A stretch of DNA of 9,775 bases from UBA9410 sp036123585. Lineage in GTDB: Bacteria > Actinomycetota > Acidimicrobiia > Acidimicrobiales > MedAcidi-G1. The position numbers and the translations under genes were made by a program. The notes beneath the pieces are model-generated. The model saw only the letters and a program-made list of their open reading frames with translations, had not been told where the DNA came from and did not search any database. Shown here piece after piece: positions 1-5,907 of this stretch. Position 1 is the stretch's first letter. Every line of letters starts with the position of its first letter. The stretch spans positions 1 through 9,775 of the forward strand of contig JAZADN010000026.1 of assembly GCA_036123585.1 (NCBI GenBank), read 5' to 3'.

Positions 1-778
1 GCGGGCCAGAGATGCCACCGTCCTTGCGGACCCGCCAGAAGTGGACGGCCAGGAAGATGACGAGCACGAACGGGAGCATCAGGACGTGGAGCGTGTACCA
101 CCGCAAGAGGGTGTCTGTCCCGATCTCCACGCCTCCGAGCAGGACGAACCGCACTTGATCTCCGAAGACCGGGGTGAAGCCCATCATGTTCGTCCCCACC
201 GTCACCGCCCACAGCGCCAACTGGTCCCACGGGAGGAGGTAGCCGGTGAACGAGAGCAGCAGGGTGAACTGCAGCAGCATGACGCCGATCACCCAGTTGA
301 ACTCCCTGGGGGGCTTGTAGGCACCGTGGTAGAAGACGCGGGCCATGTGCAGGAACACGGTCAGCACCATGAGGTGGGCCGTCCATCGGTGCATGTTGCG
401 GACCAGTAGGCCGAAGCCGACCGCTGTCTGCAGCGTCTGGATGTCGTCCCAGGCCTGGGCGGCGGTCGGACGGTAGAAGAACATCAGGAAGATGCCGGTG
501 ACCGTCAGCAGGATGAACAGGAAGAAGGACAGGCCTCCGAGGCACAGCGTGTAGCTGACCTTCACCGCGTGACGCTTCACCTTCACCGGATGGAGGTGGT
601 ACATCACGCTGTTCATGATCACGTAGGACCGGTTCCGGGGACTGTCGTTGTAGCCCTTGCGGAAGATCGAGCCCGGTCGGAAGATCGAGCTCCAGGCCTG
701 CGAGCCCTGGACCTGGTCCGTCAGCTGGCTGAGCTGCTCCTGCAGCGCCTGGCCAGCCGGCTTCTTCTCGTCAGCCAC
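1..778 (-). CDS. b6-type cytochrome b subunit of a quinol:cytochrome c oxidoreductase (C-terminus beyond window)
   Basis: This gene encodes the haem-bearing membrane core of a bc1/b6f-like complex that oxidises quinol, probably menaquinol. I translated 259 residues from GTG at 778; an AGGAG lies about 10 bases upstream, and the frame runs off position 1. Residues 1-60 are a soluble N-terminus containing a repeat SIFRPG/SIFRKG at 31-42. Helices follow from about residue 74. The haem ligands are H130/H144 (HX13H, RNMHRW start) and H231/H246 (HX14H). The HX14H spacing is typical of b6 and Firmicutes-type proteins rather than mitochondrial bc1. Cys79 in TLCLGG aligns with the cytochrome b6 Cys that covalently holds haem c_n. 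Other b6 landmarks are FYRPT (101-105), KPPREF (155-160), PWDQ (183-186) and RKDGGISGP at the edge. The PEWY quinol site would lie beyond the window, either in this gene or in a separate subunit IV. It is the last visible gene of the operon starting at 1702. Confidence 0.95.
   Translation of the reverse strand, partial: MADEKKPAGQALQEQLSQLTDQVQGSQAWSSIFRPGSIFRKGYNDSPRNRSYVIMNSVMYHLHPVKVKRHAVKVSYTLCLGGLSFFLFILLTVTGIFLMFFYRPTAAQAWDDIQTLQTAVGFGLLVRNMHRWTAHLMVLTVFLHMARVFYHGAYKPPREFNWVIGVMLLQFTLLLSFTGYLLPWDQLALWAVTVGTNMMGFTPVFGDQVRFVLLGGVEIGTDTLLRWYTLHVLMLPFVLVIFLAVHFWRVRKDGGISGP
660..690. repeat. 18-base-period direct repeat inside cytochrome b
   Basis: A 13-base exact copy (cggaagatcgagc on the plus strand) occurs at 660-672 and again at 678-690. 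The period is 18 bases, or six codons. In the protein it gives SIFRPG followed by SIFRKG at residues 31-42, just before the first membrane segment. It looks like a small in-frame duplication. Confidence 0.8.
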
Positions 779-833
779 GGTGTGCGTTCTCCTGGTCAAC
801 CGTCGTTCGTGTGTGCATCGTCCTGATCAACGC

Positions 834-1250
834 TCAGCCCAGCCGCATCCCGTAGCCGTACCCGTGGGTGTTGGTCCGCTGGTTGGCGTCGCCGTCGGCA
901 GGGGCTTCGCTGCACTTGCCGAGGATGATGACCCCGGTCGGGCAGCGGTCGACGCACAGTGCGCACCGGGTGCACACGTCGTCGTCGATGGTGAAGATCA
1001 CGTGGTCGCTCGGGTCGACGCCTGGCTGCTCGGTCCCCACCGACTCGGCGACCGCGTCCGGGCTGACCATGTGGATGCACTTCCATGGGCAGATGTCGAC
1101 GCAGCCCTCGCACATGATGCACTCGGACTGGTCGATGTGGATGAACGTCTTGACCCGGTTGTTGGTCGTCATCCAGTCGGCGTCGACCTCCCGGAGGACG
1201 TAGTCGTCGACGAAGGTCGGGTGCGGGGGGTTGGCGTCGGTGACGCTCAT
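834..1250 (-). CDS. Dicluster [4Fe-4S] ferredoxin, respiratory-complex associated
   Basis: This is a 138-residue soluble protein with two classical [4Fe-4S] binding motifs. The first is C44-x2-C47-x2-C50-x3-C54-P (CIMCEGCVDICP) and the second is C93-x2-C96-x2-C99-x3-C103-P (CTRCALCVDRCP). An extra Cys58 follows the first motif and Cys113 follows the second. About 38 residues separate the motifs, more than in minimal bacterial ferredoxins, and there is an N-terminal extension of about 40 residues. No signal peptide or Tat motif is seen, so it probably acts on the cytoplasmic side. The ATG at 1250 overlaps the stop of the upstream membrane gene as ATGA, and an AAGGGG lies about 8 bases upstream. 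Fifty-five bases separate it from the cytochrome b gene. Inference: it passes electrons to or from the b-type complex, or caps it structurally. The cofactor call is firm; the physiological partner is not proven. Confidence 0.92.
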   Translation of the reverse strand: MSVTDANPPHPTFVDDYVLREVDADWMTTNNRVKTFIHIDQSECIMCEGCVDICPWKCIHMVSPDAVAESVGTEQPGVDPSDHVIFTIDDDVCTRCALCVDRCPTGVIILGKCSEAPADGDANQRTNTHGYGYGMRLG

Positions 1251-1702
1251 GCGCCGGCCCCTTCGCGCAACAGCGGACGGCCGTACTCCGACGTCGGCTT
1301 CGGAGCGTCCTTCTCCTTGCCTCGGTTCTGCCACTGCATCCAGTAGTAGACGTTGCCGCCCAGGAAGATTCCGTAGATGACGACGGCCACGAGGTCACGG
1401 ATGACCCGGTAGGTCATGGTGAAGGGCAGCGCCCACTCGACGATGCCCTGGTCCCCGGTCCACGGGAGTTGTGGGCCCACCATGAAGCGGTCGGGGCGCC
1501 AGTTGAGCTCGCTGTCGGCCCAGGTGAGCCACTGGTGGGGGACCACGCCGTAGACCCACCAGAGGATGAAAAAGACGTAGGTGGCGAAGAGCATCGCCTC
1601 GCCCCACGTGAAGTCCTTGTCGGCCGGAGTGCGCTTCCGGTACCACTCGTAGCCACCCATCAGGAGGACGGTCACGACGATGGAGGTGACGAACGCAACC
1701 AT
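1247..1702 (-). CDS. Tryptophan-rich three-helix membrane protein, putative subunit of the b6-type complex
   Basis: I do not recognise the family. The 151-residue product has three likely membrane segments, at about residues 2-18, 34-54 and 98-120. A conserved-looking stretch VPHQWLTWAD (54-63) lies in the loop after helix 2. It contains 11 tryptophans, several near membrane boundaries, and a charged C-terminal tail (NRGKEKDAPKP). It is not a Rieske protein: there are no cysteines and no CxH motifs. The start at ATG 1702 is preferred over the longer reading from 1753 because a GGAGG lies at 1713-1717 (minus) and the extra 17 residues are polar and unlike the rest. It is the first gene of the operon and overlaps the ferredoxin by ATGA, so it is probably a small structural or anchoring subunit of that complex. 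His56 could be a ligand, but this is speculation. Confidence 0.85.
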   Translation of the reverse strand: MVAFVTSIVVTVLLMGGYEWYRKRTPADKDFTWGEAMLFATYVFFILWWVYGVVPHQWLTWADSELNWRPDRFMVGPQLPWTGDQGIVEWALPFTMTYRVIRDLVAVVIYGIFLGGNVYYWMQWQNRGKEKDAPKPTSEYGRPLLREGAGA

Positions 1703-1767
1703 CGTTCCAGGCCCTCCCTCGGTGGCTTCGGTGGACTTCGTGAAATGGTGCACAAGGTGCGGGCACC

Positions 1768-1773
1768 ATGCTA
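1768..1773 (-). promoter_or_regulatory. Candidate -10 element for the membrane protein-ferredoxin-cytochrome b operon
   Basis: On the minus strand the hexamer reads TAGCAT, matching TATAAT at four of six positions, within CCGTTAGCATGG. It would give a leader of about 60 bases before ATG 1702. No TTGACA-like -35 lies 16-18 bases upstream, so support is weak. Confidence 0.25.
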
Positions 1774-1984
1774 ACGGTTGGACCGGCGACGCGGACGACC
1801 GCTCGACCGGGCCGGGCGACCGGGTTCGGCGGCCTACCTCTCGGACGGTTCGATCGGATCTTGGCGTCGATCCCGGACCGGGTTTCTACCACGACGGCGA
1901 CCCCGCCCACCACCTGATCGACCGTCCAACCCGACACGCGAGAACGGGAGCCGTCTGGGCGCCCGCGGCCGACGTCGGTGGCGC

Positions 1985-1990
1985 TAACCT
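1985..1990 (+). promoter_or_regulatory. Candidate -10 element for the cytochrome c gene
   Basis: The hexamer TAACCT in GCGCTAACCTCC fits the TAnnnT core and would give a leader of roughly 77 bases before the TTG start at 2074. GCTAAC also appears at 1770-1775 near the other candidate. No good -35 is present, so this is a suggestion only. Confidence 0.2.
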
Positions 1991-2063
1991 CCCCGTGGTC
2001 CGGACCCGAACGGTGCACCCGCCGGCCGGTTCCACCCGCTCTGCCGACCCGCCCGACTCCTCC

Positions 2064-2067
2064 GGAG
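2064..2067 (+). promoter_or_regulatory. Ribosome binding site deciding a TTG start
   Basis: GGAG lies six bases before the TTG at 2074. This supports a TTG start over the in-frame GTG at 1978, which has no comparable site and would add 32 Pro/Arg-rich residues. Confidence 0.6.
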
Positions 2068-2073
2068 CCCACG

Positions 2074-2826
2074 TTGACCGAGATCCCCGAGCACCTCCTG
2101 AAGCGGGCCCAGGCCGCCAAGGCCAAGGCCACCGGCGAACCCGCTCCAGCTGAGGCCCCAGCAGAGGCCGCCGCTCCGACTCAAGCCGCCGTGCCGGCAG
2201 AGGCCACCACCCCTGCTCCCGTCGTCGAGGCACCGCCGGAACCCGTCGCTCCCTACAACGAGGCCGCCGCCAGCCGCAAGAAGATTCCTTGGTGGGCCGC
2301 AGGAGCACTCCTGCTCCTGCCCATCTGGGCCATCTCCTACGTCGGCACCCTCGAGCGCCCGCCGCAGGAGGCCACCGGTGTAATGGCCGAGGGCGCGCAC
2401 GTGTACGAGGCCCGATGTGCCAGTTGCCACGGCGCTACAGGTGGCGGCGGCAGCGGCTATGCCATGGCCGACGGCGAGATCCTGGCCACCTTCCCGTCGG
2501 CGGCCGACCACGTCGTGTGGGTGGCCCGCGGATCGGACTCGTTCGGCCTGGGCAACGCCTACGGCGACCCCAGCCGCGGACGAATCGTCGAAGGTGGCAT
2601 GCCTGGCTGGGCCGACGTGCTCACCACCGAGGAACTGATCGGCGTGGTCCTCTATGAGCGGGCCGGTCTGAGCGGCTCCGACGAGGACGCCGCGCTGGCC
2701 GAAGCGCTCGACCACGCCATCGAAGCCGGCGACCTGGACCTCCACGGCCACCTCGACCCGACGACGGTCACCGCCGACGAGGTCGAGGCCATCCTGGGCT
2801 CCGTCGCCCACGACGACGGCTACTGA
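2074..2826 (+). CDS. Membrane-anchored monohaem c-type cytochrome
   Basis: This 250-residue protein carries electrons on the outer face of the membrane. A cytoplasmic N-terminus begins EIPEHLLKRAQAAKAKA, a short charged helix that I associate with Acidimicrobiia respiratory proteins. An Ala/Pro/Glu-rich linker follows (about 21-62). One membrane helix lies at about 72-90 (PWWAAGALLLLPIW). The cytochrome c domain follows, with CASCH (C115, C118, H119) for covalent haem. Met176 in GGMPGW is the likely distal ligand. The C-terminal tail (201-250) is acidic. TTG 2074 is chosen because of the GGAG six bases upstream. It is divergent from the b6-type operon and 45 bases upstream of a menaquinone-reductase-like gene. 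Inference: it is the cytochrome c partner of the b complex, passing electrons toward a terminal oxidase. The cytochrome c assignment is firm; the partner is inferred. Confidence 0.9.
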   Translation: MTEIPEHLLKRAQAAKAKATGEPAPAEAPAEAAAPTQAAVPAEATTPAPVVEAPPEPVAPYNEAAASRKKIPWWAAGALLLLPIWAISYVGTLERPPQEATGVMAEGAHVYEARCASCHGATGGGGSGYAMADGEILATFPSAADHVVWVARGSDSFGLGNAYGDPSRGRIVEGGMPGWADVLTTEELIGVVLYERAGLSGSDEDAALAEALDHAIEAGDLDLHGHLDPTTVTADEVEAILGSVAHDDGY

Positions 2827-2871
2827 TCCGGGCCCGCTGGCTCGGACTGCCCGTTGACGGGCGCCCCTCCC

Positions 2872-4149
2872 ATGGACCGAACGGACCACGACCTGCTGGT
2901 GGTAGGCGGTGGGCCGGCAGGTGCGGCCACCGCCTACTGGGCGGCCACCCACGGCCTCGACGTCGCCCTTGTGGAGCGCAAGGCGTTCCCCCGCGAGAAG
3001 ACCTGCGGCGACGGTCTGACCCCGCGGGCCGTCCACCAGCTCGAAGAAATGGGCCTCCGCACCAAGCTCGAGAGCTACCACCGGTTCGACGGGCTCAGGG
3101 CGATCGCCCACGGCCGCACCCTGGAGATGGCGTGGCCCGACCACGACACCTTCCCCCGCTATGGCTACGTGGTACGCCGGTGCGACCTTGACGCCTTCGT
3201 GGCCGACCACGCTGTAGCCGCCGGCGCGACCTTCCACCAGGCCACCGAGGCCGTCCGACCGCTGGGGGCTCCGGCCGACATGCCCGTCGGCGCCATCGGG
3301 GGAGCCGTGGTCCTCGACAAGGCGACCGGCGAGGAGCGGGAGATACGGGCCCGCCACGTGGTGGTGGCCGACGGCGCCAACTCGCGGTTCGGCCGGGCGC
3401 TGGGTACCGGCCGGGACCGGACCTACCCGATGGGCATGGCAATCCGCGGCTACTTCGAGAGCCCGCTGCACGACGATCCGTGGATCGAGTCGTCGCTCGA
3501 CGTCCGGGACCGACACGGCAACGCAATGCCCGGCTACGGCTGGATCTTTCCGGTCGGCAACGGGACCATCAACGTGGGCATCGGCCTGCTGTCCACCTTC
3601 CGGGACTACAAGCAGGTCAACACCAGCCACCTGTTCGAGGAATTCGCCCTCACCCTTCCCGAGCACTGGCAGATCGACCCCACCAAGCCGACCGCTCCGC
3701 CCACCGGAGGGCGGCTGCCCATGGCCGGCTCGGTCGGGCCGAAGGCCGGTCCCAACTGGCTGGTGGTCGGTGACGCCGCCGGCTCGGTCAACCCGTTCAA
3801 CGGCGAGGGCATCGACTACGCCTACGAGACGGGCCGCATGGCGGCCGGCCTGGTGGCCGAGGCGGCGGCCAGGGGCGACGACGCCGTGCTGGCCCGCTAC
3901 CCCGACCTGCTCGACGAGGAGTACGGCCTCTACTTCAAGGTGGCACGCCTCTTCTCGAAGGTCATCGGCAACCCGGTCCTGATCCGGGAACTGACCCGGG
4001 TAGGCATGCGGTCCCAGCCGCTCATGGAATGGGCCCTGCGGGTCATGGCCAACCTGATGCGCGACGAGGATCGGGGCGCTGCGGAGACGGCGTACGCGGC
4101 CATCGCCAACGTGGTCCGCCTCGTCCCCGACCGCCTCGTCGACGCCTGA
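2872..4149 (+). CDS. menJ: Geranylgeranyl reductase family flavoprotein, probable menaquinone reductase
   Basis: This 425-residue FAD-dependent oxidoreductase belongs to the geranylgeranyl reductase family. Actinobacterial members such as mycobacterial MenJ saturate an isoprene unit of the menaquinone tail. Visible motifs are the N-terminal dinucleotide fold VVGGGPAG (10-17), ending at VALVERKAFPREK (31-43). Next comes the family motif CGDGLTPRAV (45-54), then the second FAD motif VGDAAG (299-304), followed by NPFNGEGI (307-314). Length is normal for the family. ATG 2872 is chosen, although neither it nor the in-frame TTG at 2854 has a clear ribosome binding site. Coupling to the cytochrome c gene 45 bases upstream may matter. 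Placement beside quinol-linked respiratory genes favours menaquinone over chlorophyll or archaeal lipid as substrate. Lipid-tail reduction for another isoprenoid remains possible, so the gene symbol is tentative. Confidence 0.85.
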   Translation: MDRTDHDLLVVGGGPAGAATAYWAATHGLDVALVERKAFPREKTCGDGLTPRAVHQLEEMGLRTKLESYHRFDGLRAIAHGRTLEMAWPDHDTFPRYGYVVRRCDLDAFVADHAVAAGATFHQATEAVRPLGAPADMPVGAIGGAVVLDKATGEEREIRARHVVVADGANSRFGRALGTGRDRTYPMGMAIRGYFESPLHDDPWIESSLDVRDRHGNAMPGYGWIFPVGNGTINVGIGLLSTFRDYKQVNTSHLFEEFALTLPEHWQIDPTKPTAPPTGGRLPMAGSVGPKAGPNWLVVGDAAGSVNPFNGEGIDYAYETGRMAAGLVAEAAARGDDAVLARYPDLLDEEYGLYFKVARLFSKVIGNPVLIRELTRVGMRSQPLMEWALRVMANLMRDEDRGAAETAYAAIANVVRLVPDRLVDA

Positions 4150-4212
4150 CACGCCACCTCCGACAGGCAGCCCTGAGCGCCTGCCCTTCCGGGGCATGGT
4201 CGACGGGCGAGA

Positions 4213-4260
4213 ATGGTCGCCATGGGCCCCTACCCGACTCGTCCCCGGCAAAAGCCGTGA
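4213..4260 (+). other. Possible 15-codon leader ORF overlapping the pgi start
   Basis: ATG at 4213 opens a frame encoding MVAMGPYPTRPRQKP. Its TGA (4258-4260) overlaps the pgi GTG (4257-4259). Because pgi lacks a clear ribosome binding site, terminating ribosomes could re-initiate on it. The leader itself has only a weak purine stretch (GGGCGAGA) upstream, so it may be chance. Confidence 0.25.
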
Positions 4261-5867
4261 CCCTGAACGAGACCGAAGCCTGGCGTGCCCTGACGACTCG
4301 GCGCGAGGCTGGACTCCCGACCCTCCGCGAGCTTTTCGCCGCCGATCCGGACCGAGCCGGACGCCTGGCCGTCGAGGCCGGCGACTTGTGGGTCGACCCA
4401 TCCCGCCAGCACCTGGACGAAGGGATCCTCGAGGCCTTGGCCTCTCTGGCCGACGATCGGGACGTGGCCGGCTTCCTCCGCCGGGTCGCCGAGGGCGATG
4501 TCGTCAACCCGACCGAAGGACGGGCGGCCACCCACGGACTCCAGCGACTTCCCCGGGACGAGGCCCCGGCTGATGTGGTGGCCAACCGGGACCGGATGGC
4601 CGAGTTGGCCACAGCGATCCGCGACGGTGCACCGCTCCTTCCCGGCGGCGCGCCAGTCGAAACGGTCGTGCACCTCGGCATCGGCGGTGGGCACCTCGGG
4701 CCAGCCCTTGTCGTCGAGGCCCTTGGAGGCCCCGGCGGCCCGGAGGTCGATGTGCGGTTCGCGTCGGGTGTCGATCCGGCTGAGTTGGCCGCCACGCTCC
4801 ACGGCCCGGACCCTGAGACGACACTGGTCGTGGCCTGCTCCAAGTCCTTCACCACCGTCGAGACCCGCACCACCCTGGACGCCTGCCTGGCCTGGTTGGC
4901 CAGCGGCGGCGGGACGGCCACCGACCAAGTGGTGGCGGTGACCTCCGAGCCCGACCGCGCCGCTGCGCTCGGAATAGACGCGGAAAGGGTCCTCATCCAG
5001 CCGCACGGCGTGGGCGGCCGCTTCTCGCTTTCGTCGGCAGTGGGGCTGTCGGCCATGGTGGCCATCGGCACCGAGGCGTTCGAGGATCTGCTGGCCGGCA
5101 TGCACGTCGTCGACGTGGCCACCGCTGAGCGCCCGACGTCGGACAACGCGGCGATCCTCCTCGCCCTGATCGACGTGTGGAACCGATCGGTCCTCGGCCG
5201 GACTAGCCGGGCGGTGGTCCCCTATGCCCACCGGCTCCGCCTGCTACCCGCCCATCTCCAGCAACTGTCGATGGAGAGCCTGGGCAAGGGTGTGGCTGCC
5301 GATGGCGGACCCGTCGCGACACCCACCGGGTCGGTGCTGTGGGGGTCGTCGGGCACCGATGCTCAGCACACCTTCTTCCAGTTGTTGCACCAGGGCAGCG
5401 ACGTGATCCCGGTCGACCTCGTCGGCGTGGCCCGCCCCGCCGGCGGCGCCACGGGGAGCGGCGAGGGCTGGGACGACCCTCGGCACGGCCACGACCTGCT
5501 GGTGGCCAACCTGGCCGCTCAGGCCGACGCGCTGGCCTTCGGCCGCACCGCCGCCGAGGCCCGGGCCACCGGCGTAGCCGAAGGTCTGGTCCCCCACCGG
5601 ACCTTCGTCGGCGACCGGCCGTCGACCATCGTGCTGGCGCCCGAGCTGACGGCCTCGACGCTTGGGCAACTGGTCTCCCTGGCCGAGAACCGGACGGTGG
5701 CCACCGGTGCCCTGCTGGGCGTCAACCCGTTCGACCAGTGGGGAGTGGAGCTCGGCAAGGAATTGGCCGCCGGGCTTGCCGACGATCTGGCGACCGGGCG
5801 TATCGGCGAGACCGAACCCGAGGTGATCGCCCGCTACCGGGCGCTGCGCGACGAACAGGCCGACTGA
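4257..5867 (+). CDS. pgi: Glucose-6-phosphate isomerase
   Basis: This enzyme interconverts glucose 6-phosphate and fructose 6-phosphate in the cytoplasm. The 536 residues match the normal length and consist of two SIS-type domains. Catalytic residues visible by family comparison are Arg255 in GGRFS, Glu340 in MESLGK (base), His371 in TDAQHTFFQLLHQG (ring opening) and Lys501 in WGVELGK. The phosphate loop SKSFTTVET and the signatures RLRLLPAHLQQL and GGRFSLSSAVGLS are also present. The N-terminal NPTEGRAATHGLQR is a variant of the usual NxTExRAVLH. The loop GIGGGHLGP (141-149) has Gly145 where family members normally have Ser. GTG 4257 is chosen because homology starts there and no other in-frame start lies close upstream. 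No good ribosome binding site precedes it, but a short frame ending at 4260 overlaps the start as GTGA. It lies 107 bases after the reductase, so co-transcription is possible. Confidence 0.95.
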   Translation: MTLNETEAWRALTTRREAGLPTLRELFAADPDRAGRLAVEAGDLWVDPSRQHLDEGILEALASLADDRDVAGFLRRVAEGDVVNPTEGRAATHGLQRLPRDEAPADVVANRDRMAELATAIRDGAPLLPGGAPVETVVHLGIGGGHLGPALVVEALGGPGGPEVDVRFASGVDPAELAATLHGPDPETTLVVACSKSFTTVETRTTLDACLAWLASGGGTATDQVVAVTSEPDRAAALGIDAERVLIQPHGVGGRFSLSSAVGLSAMVAIGTEAFEDLLAGMHVVDVATAERPTSDNAAILLALIDVWNRSVLGRTSRAVVPYAHRLRLLPAHLQQLSMESLGKGVAADGGPVATPTGSVLWGSSGTDAQHTFFQLLHQGSDVIPVDLVGVARPAGGATGSGEGWDDPRHGHDLLVANLAAQADALAFGRTAAEARATGVAEGLVPHRTFVGDRPSTIVLAPELTASTLGQLVSLAENRTVATGALLGVNPFDQWGVELGKELAAGLADDLATGRIGETEPEVIARYRALRDEQAD

Positions 5868-5874
5868 TCCTCCA

Positions 5875-5907
5875 CTGGACCCCGGGGTGCTTCCGACCCC
5901 TGGTCAG
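5875..5907. terminator. Imperfect hairpin between convergent genes
   Basis: GACC-CC-GGGGT (5878-5888) pairs with ACCCC-T-GGTC (5896-5905) around a seven-base loop GCTTCCG. There is a small internal bulge, plus two further outer pairs. It lies between the pgi stop (5867) and the convergent minus-strand cluster, and its right arm overlaps the TGA of the 116-residue ORF. No T-tract follows on either strand, so it may slow or end transcription only weakly. Confidence 0.35.

Larger units (their letters stand above)
1703..2073. other. Divergent intergenic region between the cytochrome b operon and the cytochrome c gene
   Basis: These 371 bases separate two respiratory transcripts pointing away from each other and should hold both promoters. 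I see no convincing coding frame: the open frames here are rich in Arg, Pro and Gly and have no sensible ribosome binding site. No strong palindrome, riboswitch-like fold or TTGACA/TATAAT pair stands out. The best -10-like hexamers are listed separately. Confidence 0.6.

Noticed and set aside
41..1203. Plus-strand frames opposite cytochrome b and the ferredoxin.
   Set aside because: They are His/Val/Asp-rich mirror translations of well-supported minus-strand genes with clear haem and iron-sulfur motifs.
1703..1753. Longer start for the tryptophan-rich membrane protein at 1753.
   Set aside because: The extra 17 residues are polar and unrelated in character, and a GGAGG sits properly before ATG 1702.
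4164..4185. Possible terminator hairpin after the reductase gene (GGCAG...CTGCC).
   Set aside because: It has only five base pairs around a ten-base loop and no T-tract, which is expected by chance in DNA this GC-rich.
1984..4401. Very long minus-strand open frame (805 codons) opposite the cytochrome c and reductase genes.
   Set aside because: It is a shadow frame created by high third-position GC. Its translation is rich in Gly, Arg, His and Val with no motif, while the plus-strand frames carry CASCH and FAD-binding signatures.
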